Shown: one piece after another, positions 34,561 to 47,040 of the stretch
Numbering within the stretch: position 1 is the stretch's first letter
Layout: every line of letters starts with the position of its first letter
NCBI RefSeq assembly: GCF_048773025.1
Contig: NC_133557.1
Coordinates: 2,682,001 to 2,746,000, forward strand
Reading direction: 5' to 3'
DNA: 64,000 bases
Source of the DNA: Camelus bactrianus
Taxonomy: Eukaryota; Chordata; Mammalia; Artiodactyla; Camelidae
The notes under the pieces: generated by a model
The model's database searches: none
What the model was told of the DNA's origin: nothing
Seen by the model: the letters and a program-made list of their open reading frames with translations, nothing else
Translations under genes and position numbers: made by a program

Positions 34561-35724
34561 TATCCCAGAGCAATTTTAATGTTGGGGAACATATTTTAAA
34601 GGAACAACTTGAAGAAAAACTGCAAAATATTTACTTTGCTTTGAGGGGAAACCTCGGCTTGCTGGCACAACCTGCTGCTGCATCGGAGCCCGGCAGGTCT
34701 AATTGTGCTCTGCGCATCTGCGCTAAGGCACGCCCAGCTGCCCGGATGCAGGTATGAGGCGGGGCAGCACAGCTGTGCGTGGCACCCTGGGAAAATCTAG
34801 CCTCATGCTTTGGCTGGGAGGTGAGTTACATACTCACAGCTTTATCGTAAAGCCTTCCAAATCAACCGATTCTTGGCAAAACTGACTAAATACCAAAAAC
34901 AACAAAAAAGGTCTAGGGCCAAGGTGGCAAAGCTGGGAGAGAATAGAGGACAATCAGGAATGGAGAAAACACGGGGCCAGCAACGATGGATTCTAGAATG
35001 TTGTTAACGTAAGTCAAACCTTATGGGTGAGGTCCCCACGGTGCATATTAGTCACTTTGGGGAAATGAATTCACTGTTTTGAATCATGGGGACATGTGCT
35101 GAGAAGCCAAAGCTTGGGAGGACATGAAGACGAGCTGTAGGAGGAGACACTGGCCTCCCGAACAGCGAGTCCTGAACAGGACAGTCCACGGTTATCTACC
35201 TGAATGTTAAATTCCATCACACAGAATCTTGTGCCTTCCTGCTCCCAGCTGCAGGCCACCTGGTAGCCTTCACAAAATTATGACAGCAAAGTCCTGACAA
35301 TATTATCATCTTTAGACTGAAAATGTGTTATTCATAAATTTTCTTTTGGGAGATCTTTTTTTCTAGCAGTCTCCAAAAGCTGAAAACAGTTATCACAGTA
35401 AACGGGGTAAAAAAGTGGCACAGAAAAGTACCACTATCCCTAGTTCCTTCTCTATATACCACCTTTTAATGACATTTAGTTTTATTTCTAGCTCTAAAAA
35501 GCTGTTGGGACCAGTGAATATCATGGGAGACACAAAGTACTCTAACATTTTGAAAGTTAAAAGCCACTGGCTGGCAATCCCACTCTCTTGTAAACAGGGA
35601 TCTGGAGAAGGAAGCAAAGCACGTGATGAGAGCTAGTGAACCTTCTCACCCTTTGCCGCAGCGGCACTTGGGTGGGACCTGGGAAACTGAGAGGCAGGGG
35701 TGATTCAGCCAGTGTCTGGTAGAA

Positions 35725-35795
35725 GCCCTTCATTCGCAGACGAGGAGGCTGAGGCCCAAGGGCATTCACCATCATGCCCCGTCACACGACCATTT
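35725..35795 (+). mobile_element. MIR core fragment
   Basis: CATTCGCAGACGAGGAGGCT then GAGGCCCAAGGGC and CGTCACAC match MIR 'cagatgaggaaactgaggcccagag...tcacacag'. Short. Confidence 0.4.
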
Positions 35796-37010
<1,215 letters not shown>

Positions 37011-37012
37011 AA

Positions 37013-37188
37013 AACTGGAATCTTCTACAGCTGTACTGTTCGATAGAGCAGCCAGAAACATATGTGGTTACTGAGCACCTGACATGTGGCTGCTGTGACC
37101 GAGAAGCTGAATTTTTATTTAATTCCAATCTAATTTAAACAGCCACATTTGGCTAGCAGCTCTGTGGCACGGCTACAGACCTGTAAAA
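37013..37188 (+). mobile_element. hAT-like DNA element of the 'ctgtccaata' group
   Basis: TGTACTGTTCGATAGAGCAG near 37033 is followed by ATATGTGGTTACTGAGCACC, TGTGGCTGCTGTGACCGAGA near 37085, a TTTATTTAATT stretch and GCCACATTTGGCTAGCAGCT near 37142. The same order occurs at 49606-49816. The exact family (MER3/MER5-like) is uncertain. Confidence 0.65.
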
Positions 37189-37339
37189 AGGTGTGCCTTC
37201 ATAAATCCTCATACCTTATGAGTAAAGTAACCTGAGAATCTCAAGATAACTATGGATGCACGAACTTAGAAAGGCACCGTGAGTCCGTTTATGGCCAGCA
37301 GGGAAAGTCACTTTTGCACCTCTTTGGCTAAACAGTTTT

Positions 37340-38690
37340 TTTTTTTTTTTAATTCTGTGCTGTAATTTAATGGTGAAAGGAAAATGTTTTCAACAAATGG
37401 TGTGTGAATACCAGATTTAACATGGAAAGAAAATGAAACTTGACACCTACCTCACACCATACACAAAAACTTATTTGAGATGAATCATAGCCCTGAACAT
37501 AAAAAAACCAAATCTATCTTCCCGACCCTGGGGTAGGAAAAGTTTTCTTAAATAGGACCCAGAAAGCACTAAATATAAAAGCAGAAAAAATCATTACATT
37601 GGATTTGGAAAAAATTAAAAACTGTTGATCAAAAGATACCATTAATAAAACAGACATGTATGCCACAATCTGATATAAAATGTTCATAAATGCATATGTT
37701 TGACATAAAGGACATATTTACAAAATATCTAAAAATATTCCTAAAAATTGATAGTTATAAAATCACCCCAAGTTCGAACAGACACTTCACAATTAAAATG
37801 AACAACCGGTGAATCAGCATGTTAAAGTGTTCAATATCATGTCATGGGGCGGGGGCTGGGAGTGTACAGCTCAGTGGTAAGAGTGTGCGCTTAGCATGCA
37901 CAAGGTCCTGGGTTCAATCCCCAGTACCTCCACTAAGATAACTAACTAACTAACTAACTAAATCTAATTACCACCCCCTCCAAAATCATCAGTCATCAAG
38001 CAAATGCAAATTAACACTATCACGAGATATAATTGCACAACCTACCACAATGACTACAATGAAAAAGACTGACACACGGCAAATGTTGCTAAGGATGGAG
38101 AGCGACCCAGATTCACACACTGCTAGTGGAAATGGAAGATGGTTCAACCACCTTGGCAAATGTCTCATCAGTTTCCTATAGTTAGACACACATTTATTTA
38201 CCATCCGAGCCAGCAATTTCCACCTCAGGTAATTTACCTGAGGGAGATGAAACATATATGCACACAAAGACATGTATAGAAATGTGCCTGGAAGTTTTAT
38301 TTGCAAAAGCCAAAATGGAAGACAACCCCAAAGTCTCAACAGGAGAATAAACAAATTGTGGTACATTCATGCAGTGAAACGTTCCTCACCAAACCACTGA
38401 GATGCTCAACATGGTCTCATCTCAGTAACACGAAACTGAACACAGCCAGGCTAAAATACATACTGTATGATTCCATTTATATGAAGCTCCAGAAAAGCAA
38501 AACCAAATCTATGGTCAAAGTAATCAGAACAGTGGTTGCCTAGGGAGAAACTGACTGAGAACGGGCACAAGAGGACTTTGAGCAGCCATGGGGGTTTCAT
38601 ATCTTGACATCCACCTAAGATCAGTTTATTTCATTGTACAAATGTTATGTCTACCAATAATAAATAATTTTAATACTGTACAAAAGTATG
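37340..38690 (+). mobile_element. L1M ORF2/3' UTR, split by a Vic-1 SINE
   Basis: The left part runs from about 37340 (TTTTCAACAAATGGTGTGTG near 37387) to 37845 and the right part resumes at about 37985 with TCATCAAGCAAATGCAAATT. L1 order continues through GGTACATTCATGCAGTGAAA near 38360 and CAGTGGTTGCCTAGGGAG near 38530, to an AT-rich end. The copy is dead and predates the SINE. Confidence 0.8.
37846..37984 (+). mobile_element. Vic-1 type tRNA-derived SINE (camelid)
   Basis: A box-like ACAGCTCAGTGG (37866-37877) and B box GGTTCAATCC (37911-37920) flank AGCATGCACAAGGTCCTG. The A-rich part carries an ACTA microsatellite (37940-37961), then AATCTAATTACCACCCCC. ATCATGTCAT (37836-37845) and ATCATCAGTCAT (37985-37996) flank it as a worn target-site duplication, since intact L1 reads through this site. 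Confidence 0.93.
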
Positions 38691-39105
38691 CTCTGTTGAT
38701 AGTTACTTAAAATGTAAGTATTATGTCCCTAAAAATCTGTGGGTATTTTGGGGGAGATCAAAGTGAACCTCCCTGGGTAATAAATCATAAAGTATGATGA
38801 AGGACAGTCTCCTCTAATGTCAAATAGTGTGACCCACAGAACTGCAGTTTCATGTGCTGCAACCAGCATTTTATTTTAAGGAAAGAAAATCGGAGAGAAT
38901 ATTGCAATGGGATAAAAAATAACGTTTCACATGGTGAGGTCAAGTAGTATTTTGTGAAAATTACATATGAATATACTGCGTTATGATATAAAGCCTATTT
39001 CTTACTGTGGGTTGTGATAAAAAGTGTTTGAAAACAATATTCAAATATACTGTTATTTTAAGTTTTTTATAAATGTTGATTATAGAGTTAACCTCTAAGG
39101 AGTAT
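38691..39105. other. No gene seen
   Basis: AT-rich unassigned sequence between the L1M and the CTCF-like motif. Confidence 0.4.
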
Positions 39106-39109
39106 GCTG

Positions 39110-39123
39110 CCACCAGGTGGAGG
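39110..39123 (+). promoter_or_regulatory. CTCF-like core motif
   Basis: CCACCAGGTGGAGG agrees with the CTCF core CCASYAGRKGGCRS at 13 of 14 positions (A in place of C at position 12). It sits in non-repeat sequence just before an old DNA transposon. Motif matches of this quality often are not bound. Confidence 0.35.
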
Positions 39124-39147
39124 TCACATGTCACAACTACAGGAGTT

Positions 39148-39605
39148 TAGCCAGGGGGTTATTAACCTTTCGTGTGCCATGGACCTCTTTGGTCAGTTGA
39201 AGACCTGTTCATAATGATGCTTTTAAATGCCTAGAAGCACAGCGCATAGGATTAAAAAGAAAACCAATTATACAGACGTATGTTTAGCCAAATTAATTTA
39301 AAAAACCAAATTTGTAATATAGTAATGGATATATACTAGTTCAATGAGGCATTGGCTCTTGTCACACAGTGGTGGATCAAATAACTCCTATAAATCTGAA
39401 GTGGCGACAAGCATAAACGACATTTTCCGATCTCTGCCTAATATTAATGTAATATGAAAAGAGCTATGATTTCTAATGGTAACAAATATTCTTAATACTA
39501 TGGTGTTTTGAATATTTCATTGCTAATAAAAACAAAATTTATTAGAACTTGGTCAAAATAAAGATGTAAATATTTCCCCCCATGCACGGCCTGCTGAGGT
39601 TCCAG
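39148..39605 (+). mobile_element. Old non-autonomous DNA transposon (family unresolved)
   Basis: It begins AACCTTTCGTGTGCCATGGA then CCTCTTTGGTCAGTTGAAGA. It has an AT-rich middle with CAAATTTGTAATATAGTAAT near 39309 and AGTGGCGACAAGCATAAACG near 39400. It ends near AAATAAAGATGTAAATATTT. I recognise the order from mammalian MER-type DNA elements that start 'accttttgtgtgccatggacccc' but cannot name the family. No transposase coding remains. Confidence 0.5.
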
Positions 39606-40440
39606 GGATGGCAGAACAAGGGCCCCTCCAGAGCTGACATGTCTCACACACATTTTACTGGGTTTCTTGTGGGTGTTCTACCTTGACTGTTGGGTCAAAC
39701 CATGTTCTCTGCTACTCCTCTGTCATTAGCAACAATGATTTTTTTAATTAAAAAAAAATAGTGATGTTTGAATAACTTGAACTGTAAACAGGAACTTCTA
39801 AAAAATTGAATAGTAAAGTTCAATTTGTGTTTTTTTCAATCATTTGTAGCTCTGATCAGAAATAAACTAGTCCGAAAAAGAAAGAAGAAAGAAAGAAGCT
39901 AGGCTGTTTGATTATACGCAGACTGATTAGAATGTCTTTTTTTTTTTTTTTTTAAATGAAATCTTTGAATCTTACTCTGGTGCTCAGACTTTCCCGGGCT
40001 TTCTGCCAGACTCCACACGGCCCCTCCCCCATGGCGGGGCTGCCCAGCCCCCTCCGCAGCCAGCCTTCTGTGCTCTCCAGCAAGCGCCCTCTCAAACTCC
40101 CACGCTAATCAGAGGTATTTTGCCTTTCTAAAGTTCCCTGCTCTCAAAGCTTTGCTTCTTTTCTCCCATGAGTAAACAGAAGTGAAAAAAAAAAAAAAAA
40201 CCACCTCCGACTGAGGCCAGCAGCACAGCCCCCACCCCTCCTCCTCCTTAATTAGGAGGCGACTTCTCCTCTCCCAGGATAAACTCTCCAGCTCAGAGAG
40301 AAGCAGCACAGTAAGCATCGCTGGTTCTCAGACCAGAGCTGCTCATTTTAGACAGGCCACCTTACCTCCCTCGCAGCCCAGAGGCTACTGGAGGAAGCTG
40401 TGCGCCCCATGCCCTGGGCTGGGAGTTAACCAGCCAGGAG
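39606..40440. other. No gene seen; homopolymer tracts
   Basis: T-run at about 39938-39953, an A-run at about 40183-40200 and an AAAGA-rich tract at 39873-39898. The sequence becomes GC-rich from about 39990. Confidence 0.5.
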
Positions 40441-40444
40441 CCCG

Positions 40445-41060
40445 GCCAGCTTCCTCCCACCTCCACCCAGAGGTTTCAGCCAAAAACCTGGGAGTCACCC
40501 CTACCTCCTCCCTTCCCCTAACCCTCCGCCATCAGTTGCCAGTCTGGTCAATTTCACTTCCTCAAGCGCTGAACACATCCCTGCTCTCTCCTTCCCTAGC
40601 TCGGAGCATGGGGCCCCTTCTCCTGGTGTCCCAGATAAACTCTCCAGGCCACTGCTAGAGCCTCGGCTGCCAAGCCTGCCCGGGGCTCTGGGCCTGAGGA
40701 ACATAACCACAGGTCTCCGATGAGTACCCCCCGCCGCCCCCGTCTCCCACTGCTCCCTGGCACATGTACACTTTGCCATTTGCTTCAGTGCTCAGGGGGC
40801 TCCCACACATCCTCGAACCCTGGCAGCACTGTGGGCATCTCGGAGCTTTTCAGACCAGCTTGTCACACCCTCCTAGGGATCTGTGCTGGTTTATTTCCAC
40901 ACTAAGCGACTGGTCCACGTAGGGGCCTCCCTTGCTAGACTGTCAGCTCCTCGGTGGAGGCAGGGTCCACCTCAGTCACTCTGCAGCCCAGGGATGAGTG
41001 CGGTGCCAGCTCATAGTGAATGCTCACTACTTAATGAAGGGAAGGAAGGAAGGAATGAAC
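40445..41060 (+). mobile_element. L2 (LINE2) 3' part including 3' end
   Basis: AAACCTGGGAGTCACCCCTA near 40484 matches the L2 ORF segment read as 'NLGVILD'. GACTGTCAGCTCCTCGGTGG near 40939 and a GCGGTGCCAGCTCATAGTGA near 41000 block match the L2 terminus. It ends in GAAGG/GAATG units (41037-41055), the usual L2 tail. Highly diverged and ancient. Confidence 0.7.
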
Positions 41061-41515
41061 AAATGACAGGGCACCGAGCTTCGAGTTTAGGGCAAACCAT
41101 GGCCTTATCTGCACACTGGGGACAAGGTCAGCCTGCTTGAGCCCAGGACACTGATGTGTCAGAGAACAAATTTCTCCCTCCTTATTCTGGAGTGGTGAAA
41201 ACTATGTCATCACCAGTGGCAACCACTCATTTTCCATATTTTGGCAAAAGGGAATTCAAGGATCCTAGGATTACCTCACCCCAAACTCACTGCCAAACAA
41301 GCTGGTTGGTGATTTTTCCTATCTTTTTCCTAAGAATTCCAAAGCCGAAATTTAACTATTACCAAGTCTTCAGGGGTGGGAGGTCTTGTCTTCCAGTTTT
41401 ACATTAAGTGTAAAATAAAGGGGAAAATGCTAACATTTTTCATACATGGAGATGTCTCAGAAGCAGGTGAGAACACAGATACGTGGAAGGTTCCACACAT
41501 TCTCTTGTGCATTCA
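41061..41515. other. No gene seen
   Basis: Unassigned sequence between L2 copies of opposite orientation. Confidence 0.4.
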
Positions 41516-41519
41516 TTCA

Positions 41520-42105
41520 CTCCCCTGAGTTTCACAGGTTCACTGGGCAGACCCTGGGAGAGGAAGGGTAGAACAGAGCCCAGGAGGAAGTGTGACCACA
41601 GTGCACACCCAGGGACCAGAGGCAGCAGAGTGACAGCTTTGCCTGAGGGAGGCCAGGAAAGAGGACATGATGTCAGAGCTAAGCCCTGAGGAACAGCACA
41701 GCAAGTGGTGGAGAAAGAAAATGCACCCACCAGGGAAAGAGGCCCAAAGAGCTCAGCGTGCTCTGCGGACGAAGAGTCTGATGATGTGGAAATAGGGCAT
41801 GTCGGCAGATGAGGTGACAAGGCAGGAGAGTTCAGAGCACGGAGGAGCCCTGGACAGGCTGAGGGGGCCGAAGAGGATGCAGGCTGGAGAGCTCTCCCAC
41901 CTGAGACTGTGAGCACGGGCTGGGGGGTGGAAATGATCAGAGCTGGGCATAGAGGGTTAAAGCCACTGCCAGAACCCAAACAAGAGGCAAGAGAATATGG
42001 TCCTGAGGTGAGGAGGAAGGGACCAACTCGAGGGATACACCGAAGACAGAGTCTAGAGGATGCAGTTGGGTGTCGGAGGAAGGAGGGCAAGGAGGACGCC
42101 CAAGG
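41520..42105 (-). mobile_element. L2 3' part, antisense
   Basis: The + strand reads GACAGCTTTGCCTGAGGGAG near 41631, GATGTCAGAGCTAAGCCCTG near 41669 and CAGGGAAAGAGGCCCAAAGA near 41732. Then ACCAACTCGAGGGATACACC near 42023 and TAGAGGATGCAGTTGGGTGT near 42055 follow. All fall in antisense L2 order. The 310-codon minus frame at 41440-42372, the longest in the window, lies on the L2 sense strand over GC-rich repeat and shows no L2 protein motifs that I can read. Confidence 0.6.
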
Positions 42106-42620
42106 AACAGGAGCAGCTTCCACCTCGCCCCGGGGGGCCCGCAGGTGGCTCCTAGAGTCTGATGCAACTGTCACCAGCATTGTGCACCCACCTGGACTGA
42201 AGGCAGTTTGGATTAACAAGGCAAAAATTTTAAATGGGGGACTAAGAAAAACAAGGGTAAAAACATCAACGAAGCCAGCATTAGGTCTGACAGGCCTGTA
42301 CCAAGCCCCCTGCAGTCTTAGGTCTCTGCGACACGCTGCTCTCAGTTTGCTAGTTACCCATGAGGAACACAAGAGGCCAGTCTGAGGCGGTGAGATGAGA
42401 ACAGATCTGTGCGGAGGGTAACTCAGTCATTCCTGAAGCTAACTCTGGAAAGACATTTCTCCTGAAGATCTTCACACACACAAAAAAAACACGGCATTTG
42501 TCTTCCTTTACTAACAGGCTTTGGGAAAACATATTAAAATATTTTCATATCAGAACAAACTGCATATATGTTAGAGCATGGAACTGAAAAGTCATGTGAT
42601 GTTTAAAGAAAAAGCACAGT
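42106..42620. other. No gene seen
   Basis: Unassigned. An open minus frame continues over the first part by chance. Confidence 0.4.
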
Positions 42621-42624
42621 TTAA

Positions 42625-42860
42625 AATATTTAGCACTGTTTACAGAGCACCTACGTTCCAGGCAGCTGTAGCATTCAACATAACCCCCGTCACAAAGCTG
42701 TGAAGGGACATGACTACTGCTCACATTTTATAGGTCAGGGAGTGGAAGGCTGGAGGCAGAGAAGGGGAAGACTAGTCCAAGGTTAAAACCCCACCCCACC
42801 CCACCCCACCCCACCCATGCCTGGCAATGGAGGCAAGGATTCTGAACAGGGTCACGCAGC
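42625..42860 (+). mobile_element. MIR, interrupted by a CCCCA microsatellite
   Basis: TTACAGAGCACCTACGTTCC near 42639, CACATTTTATAGGTCAGGGA near 42721 and AGTCCAAGGTTAAAACCCC follow MIR order. After the CCCCA tract, GGCAATGGAGGCAAGGATTC may be the MIR remainder. Confidence 0.65.
42789..42816. repeat. (CCCCA)n microsatellite
   Basis: Five to six CCCCA units. The minus strand carries regularly spaced GGGG runs, which fit a G-quadruplex pattern. Confidence 0.92.
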
Positions 42861-43375
42861 TCCCTTCCCTGGGCTGAAGCAAGGCCCTGAGAGCTCAGAT
42901 CCTGAAACTGCCGTGGTGGGTTAGGTACCCTGTTGGAATAAGAGCAAAGTCTACCACAGAGAGAGTGGGGCCAGAGGGGTGTGTGCAGGGGTGAGGAGAA
43001 GGGAAGGGACAGCAGAGGACACCAGTGGCAGGTCACATGGAAGGTGGGGTAAGGGCGTCAGGACAGGAAAAGAGGTCTCCTGACACCAAAGCCCGACCCA
43101 GAGAGTTCCAGCTGGAGAAAAGTCAACACAAATATTCTGTCTATTTAACCCCCTTGGCCTGTCCCTCATTAAAAAAACTTGCCCAAGAAATCCCAGCTTG
43201 AAGTTTGCATTCGAGAAAAAGAAACCAGCATACCTTTAGGATGGCACATACAAGAAACCTACAGACAGTCAGGCCAGGGGACGAGAGAAGAAAGGGGCGT
43301 GCTGTTGGGACACACTACACCCTTAATCCGACTGCAGAAACTTCCTAAGGGGGAAACGCTGGCGGTCACAACAGC
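42861..43375. other. No gene seen
   Basis: Unassigned GC-rich sequence. A 102-codon minus frame (42728-43036) overlaps the CCCCA tract and MIR and is not credited. Confidence 0.4.
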
Positions 43376-43377
43376 TA

Positions 43378-43510
43378 AGACTGGCAGAGCACGGACTGTG
43401 AGCCAGACCCGGCCTCAAGCCCTCTCAGGGCCTTTCTGCATTTAATTCTCAGGACAACCCAGAGAGGCATGCAGTGTTACCACTCAGTGTTCTGGAAACA
43501 CCGAGAAACT
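43378..43510 (+). mobile_element. MIR fragment
   Basis: CACGGACTGTGAGCCAGACC near 43390, GCATTTAATTCTCAGGACAA near 43438 and CCAGAGAGGCATGCAGTGTT match MIR 'ctatgtgccaggcactg...cacatttaatcctcacaacaacc'. Confidence 0.6.
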
Positions 43511-45625
43511 TCAGGGCTCGCTCTCTCTCTGAGAAGATCCCTGGTGATCATGGCTGGGTTTTGTTTGGTGTGGTGCCTTGCCAACCTGGCAACACTCATT
43601 AGGCCTGCTACAAGGAACTCTCTCTATCCTTAGTGATCGAATTAGGCACAGCCTGAATTCGAGATCACAGCACACACAGAAGGCCTGGGGAAGGTCTTCT
43701 GCAGACAAGAGCGGGAACAGCCCAGCACAGGGAGTCCGAGGCCGCCCTCTCTTCTGACAACACCCTGGTTTGGGGGGGAGTGTGGCCCAACTAAGTCTCC
43801 TTCATGGTGCCTTCTGCTCTAACATACCCTCTTGGTGGCGTTCTGGTTTGCAGCCATTTGCTTGGATTCCATCTGCCCCCACAACGACCATCCTCCTGTG
43901 AAGGTGACGAAGAGCCACCCTGAGTCTGTCCCCAGATGTCCATGGTGGGCTGCCCACATACAGCAGGAAAATCACCGTCATTCTGGAGCAGATGACAGGA
44001 GAGCACACTTCCTGCTGCGCCGACCTCTGCGGTCACCAATGACAGAAAAGGTCAGTCTCAGGGCTGGAAACCACGGTATGAACCACGGGACCCGGAGATG
44101 CTCAGTGGGGCTGGCAGAGGCAAACATCTGATCAACCAATGAGCTCTTCCCTCAAGGCACTCTCCGACCAGATTCAGATGACACTGCGCTCCTCTGGGCT
44201 GCCGCGGCCTCGCATGCGTGCTTTTGTCCCGGAACCCAAGCCAGCCTGTCACCGCGTGCCTGCATACGTCCCTCTCCCACGAGCTGCCCGTGAGGAGCAG
44301 CCACCTTCTCTTACCATTGGGTTGTCAGTGCCTAGAACTAGGCAGGCCTAGTTACACAGAAGGCAGCGGAGAGTGTTTGTTCAATGAAGGAAGGAATACA
44401 TCAGTGATGAAAAAGTGTCTGCCTTGTTCTTTTTCTGGAGGGATCACCACTCTCTCGCCTGCACCCTGTCCTCAGAGCAGAGTCAAGCCCAAGCTCATGG
44501 CTTGCAGCTGAGGTTGCCTCGCAGATGCACAGGCTACTGTCACCCCAGAAAACGGGCAGAGATGCCCAGTGCTCCACGCCAGATGGCCAGCGTCCCATCT
44601 TCCAACCAGGTTGAGCGGGCTGCAGATCCCTGGCTGCTTATGTGAATCCAGACCCAGTAGAGGGAACCTAGGTCAGGCTTCCCTGGTTGCAAAGGGATGA
44701 CGACTCCTTTGAGCTCAAGTTTTTCTGGTTGAAAAAGACGTAGGGGAGGGTGTGACTTGTCTGAAGTGGAAGGGAATTGGGAGCGGAGGGAGTTTCTCTC
44801 TCCTGTTTGTTTGTTTGTTTTTAACAGCAATTGAAAATTTATTCCAGTTATAATGCAGGTTATGCTGACTTCAAGGTAGCATCACATGGCATGCTTCTGA
44901 GTCCATTCCCGAGATATTCTGTTTGTACTTGACTCTGTTTGCTCTGCAGATCCGTCAGCTGTGGGACATTTGACTACAGGTATGTACACCTTCCCAGTCA
45001 CTTCCAGTTTGTTTTTCTTAACAGATTTATTGCTGCAGTTGGGAAGAGGTTCTACCTGGGCACGGAGCAAATCACAAAGGGATGAGAAAAAAAAAAAAAA
45101 AAAGACAGCAGAAAAGCAGAGCTAATGAGTTTGATGAGAATTCCCACAAGGAGGAAAAAGTAAGAGTCAGGGGCTGATGTCTTTCAGTTAATTGTCTCGT
45201 CTCTTGCTCAGAAAGAGTTTTGGGTTTTTTTGCCTAGAACACTCACAGTGGTAGGTTCACGGTCTCCATGGATAAGACTGGAGAAGGGAAGAAAAAGAAT
45301 AAAGCAAAGGCCAACACAGTGGTATTAGGAAGCGATACTTAAGTTTAACACATGCTTCTGGAATCTTTAAGGAGTATTTGAGGCCGGATCACAGACTCTA
45401 AAACCCATCACTGCATGAAGAATGCAGTTAGGAACAGGCCCTCTCCCTTTGAGAGATAGGAACCGACTTCATTTCTTTAGACACTTTCCTTAATGACTTT
45501 CAAAAACTGATCCTTTCAAATGTAACCTGCAGGCTGTGATTCCTAGGAGCCTGGCCTGGGGCATGTACGGAGCCCTGGAGCAGCGAGGAGCAGGGTGATG
45601 ACCGGGCAGGACAGACTTAGCAAAT
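43511..45625. other. GC-rich stretch without a recognised gene
   Basis: Many short frames are open on both strands because stop codons are scarce. None is longer than 99 codons and none is recognisable. A CpG-dense patch lies at about 43990-44300. A worn L2-like terminus may end near 44400. A GTTT tract (44803-44820) and an A-run (45087-45104) are present. Confidence 0.45.
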
Positions 45626-45627
45626 AA

Positions 45628-45788
45628 GCCCCCCTGCGCCTCAGTGCCCCCTGCCCCAGGGAGGCCGCAGTGAAAAGTGGAGACAATAATGGAAGACACT
45701 TCATGGAGTTGTTTTGAGGATTAAATGAGACAATCCAGGCACAAGACTTCAGCACGGTGCCTGCCATACAGAGGGCTCAAGAAAGAAA
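45628..45788 (+). mobile_element. MIR fragment (3' half)
   Basis: GTGGAGACAATAATGGAAGA near 45678, then GAGTTGTTTTGAGGATTAAA and TGAGACAATCCAGGC, and GCACGGTGCCTGCCATACAG near 45752. This matches MIR 'ataataatagtacctacctcatagggttgttgtgaggattaaatg'. Confidence 0.7.
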
Positions 45789-46309
45789 GATGGGTCATTT
45801 TGTTTGCTTTTTCTCCAAAGGTAGAATTTGCCTCAAATGCCAGAGCATTGTAAATGAACTCTGAATTGTCAGTTTCATGAGATTTACAAATTGATAGGGC
45901 GCAGGTTTCCACCTATTCCTACTAATAAACGCCTGAGAATTCTCTCCCACCGTCATACTCTGGCCACACATTGCTTCTCGGAAGAACAACAGATGGCTTG
46001 TAATCACAGCAGATTACAGCAAGCTCTCTCCTCTCACATATTTCTGCAACAGAGAACATGAAATGAAAAGATAATCTGACAGAAATTATTATGTACTTGT
46101 CTATAGGGAACTTGTCTTGAGAGGGTCTTAAGTGGCTAGAAAAAAAAGCAACATTCACAGTTAGCGGTATTTCGGATGGTGAGGAGTGTGTTCAAGACCA
46201 GTTAATGGCCAATGATCTAGTAATGTGAAAATGGAACCTGGTGAACACCAGGGGTGGAAGTCCCCACAAATTCTGCTCATAGCTTTATCCAGCATGTGTC
46301 ATTGAGACG
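45789..46309. other. No gene seen
   Basis: Unassigned. Short minus frames of 63-78 codons are not credited. Confidence 0.4.
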
Positions 46310-47040
46310 CTTTGGAATGTGGGTTTGAATTTAAACTCTAAAAATTAACATGCTGAAAAATCTTTTAAAATAGACTTACTCTATGATCCAGGAATCATAC
46401 TCCTGGGTATATATTTGGAGGGAGCTCTTAATTCGAAAAGATACATGCACCCCAATGCTCATAACAGCACTATTTACAATAGCCAAGACATGGAAGCAAC
46501 CTAAATGTCCATCAACAGATGATTGGATAAAGAAGTTGTGGTATATTTATACAATGGAATAATACTCAAACATTTAAGAAGAATAAAATAATGCCATTTG
46601 CAGCAACATGGATGGACCTGGAGATTGTCATTCTAAGTGAAGTAAGCCAGAAAGAGAAAGAAAAATATATGATATCACTCATATGTGGAATCTTAAAAAA
46701 AAAAGACACAAATGAATTTATTTAAAAAACTGAGACAGACTCACAGACATAGAAAACAAACCTATGGTTACGAGGGGTAATGGGGTGGGGAGGAATAAAT
46801 TGGGAGTTTGGGATTTGCAGATACTATTATATATAAAATAGGTAAACAATAAGGTCATACTGTATAGCACAGGGACCTATATTCAGTAACTTGTAATAGC
46901 CTATAATGAAAAAGAGTATAGAAACGAATATATATATACACATATAACTGAATCACTATGCTGTACACCAGGAATTAAGACACTGTAAATCAACTATATT
47001 TTAATGAATTTTTTTAAATAAAATAAAAATTTTAAAAAAT
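46310..47040 (+). mobile_element. L1 3' end (ORF2 remnant plus 3' UTR), cetartiodactyl type
   Basis: It runs from the AACATGCTGAAAAATC region through GCACTATTTACAATAGCCAA near 46467, GCAGCAACATGGATGGACCT near 46600 and TGTATAGCACAGGGACCTAT near 46861 to TGCTGTACACCAGGAATTAA, and ends A/T-rich. It is a cleaner copy of the segment at 2321-3115, in the same orientation 44 kb away. Confidence 0.9.

Noticed and set aside
40512-40530. CCCCTAACCCT resembling telomere repeat
   Set aside because: A single imperfect unit inside L2 sequence; no array.
41440-42372. 310-codon open frame on the minus strand, longest in the window
   Set aside because: It lies largely over antisense L2 and GC-rich sequence where stops are rare, a 158-codon frame is open on the opposite strand, and the peptide is low-complexity Ser/Pro/Leu without a recognisable domain.
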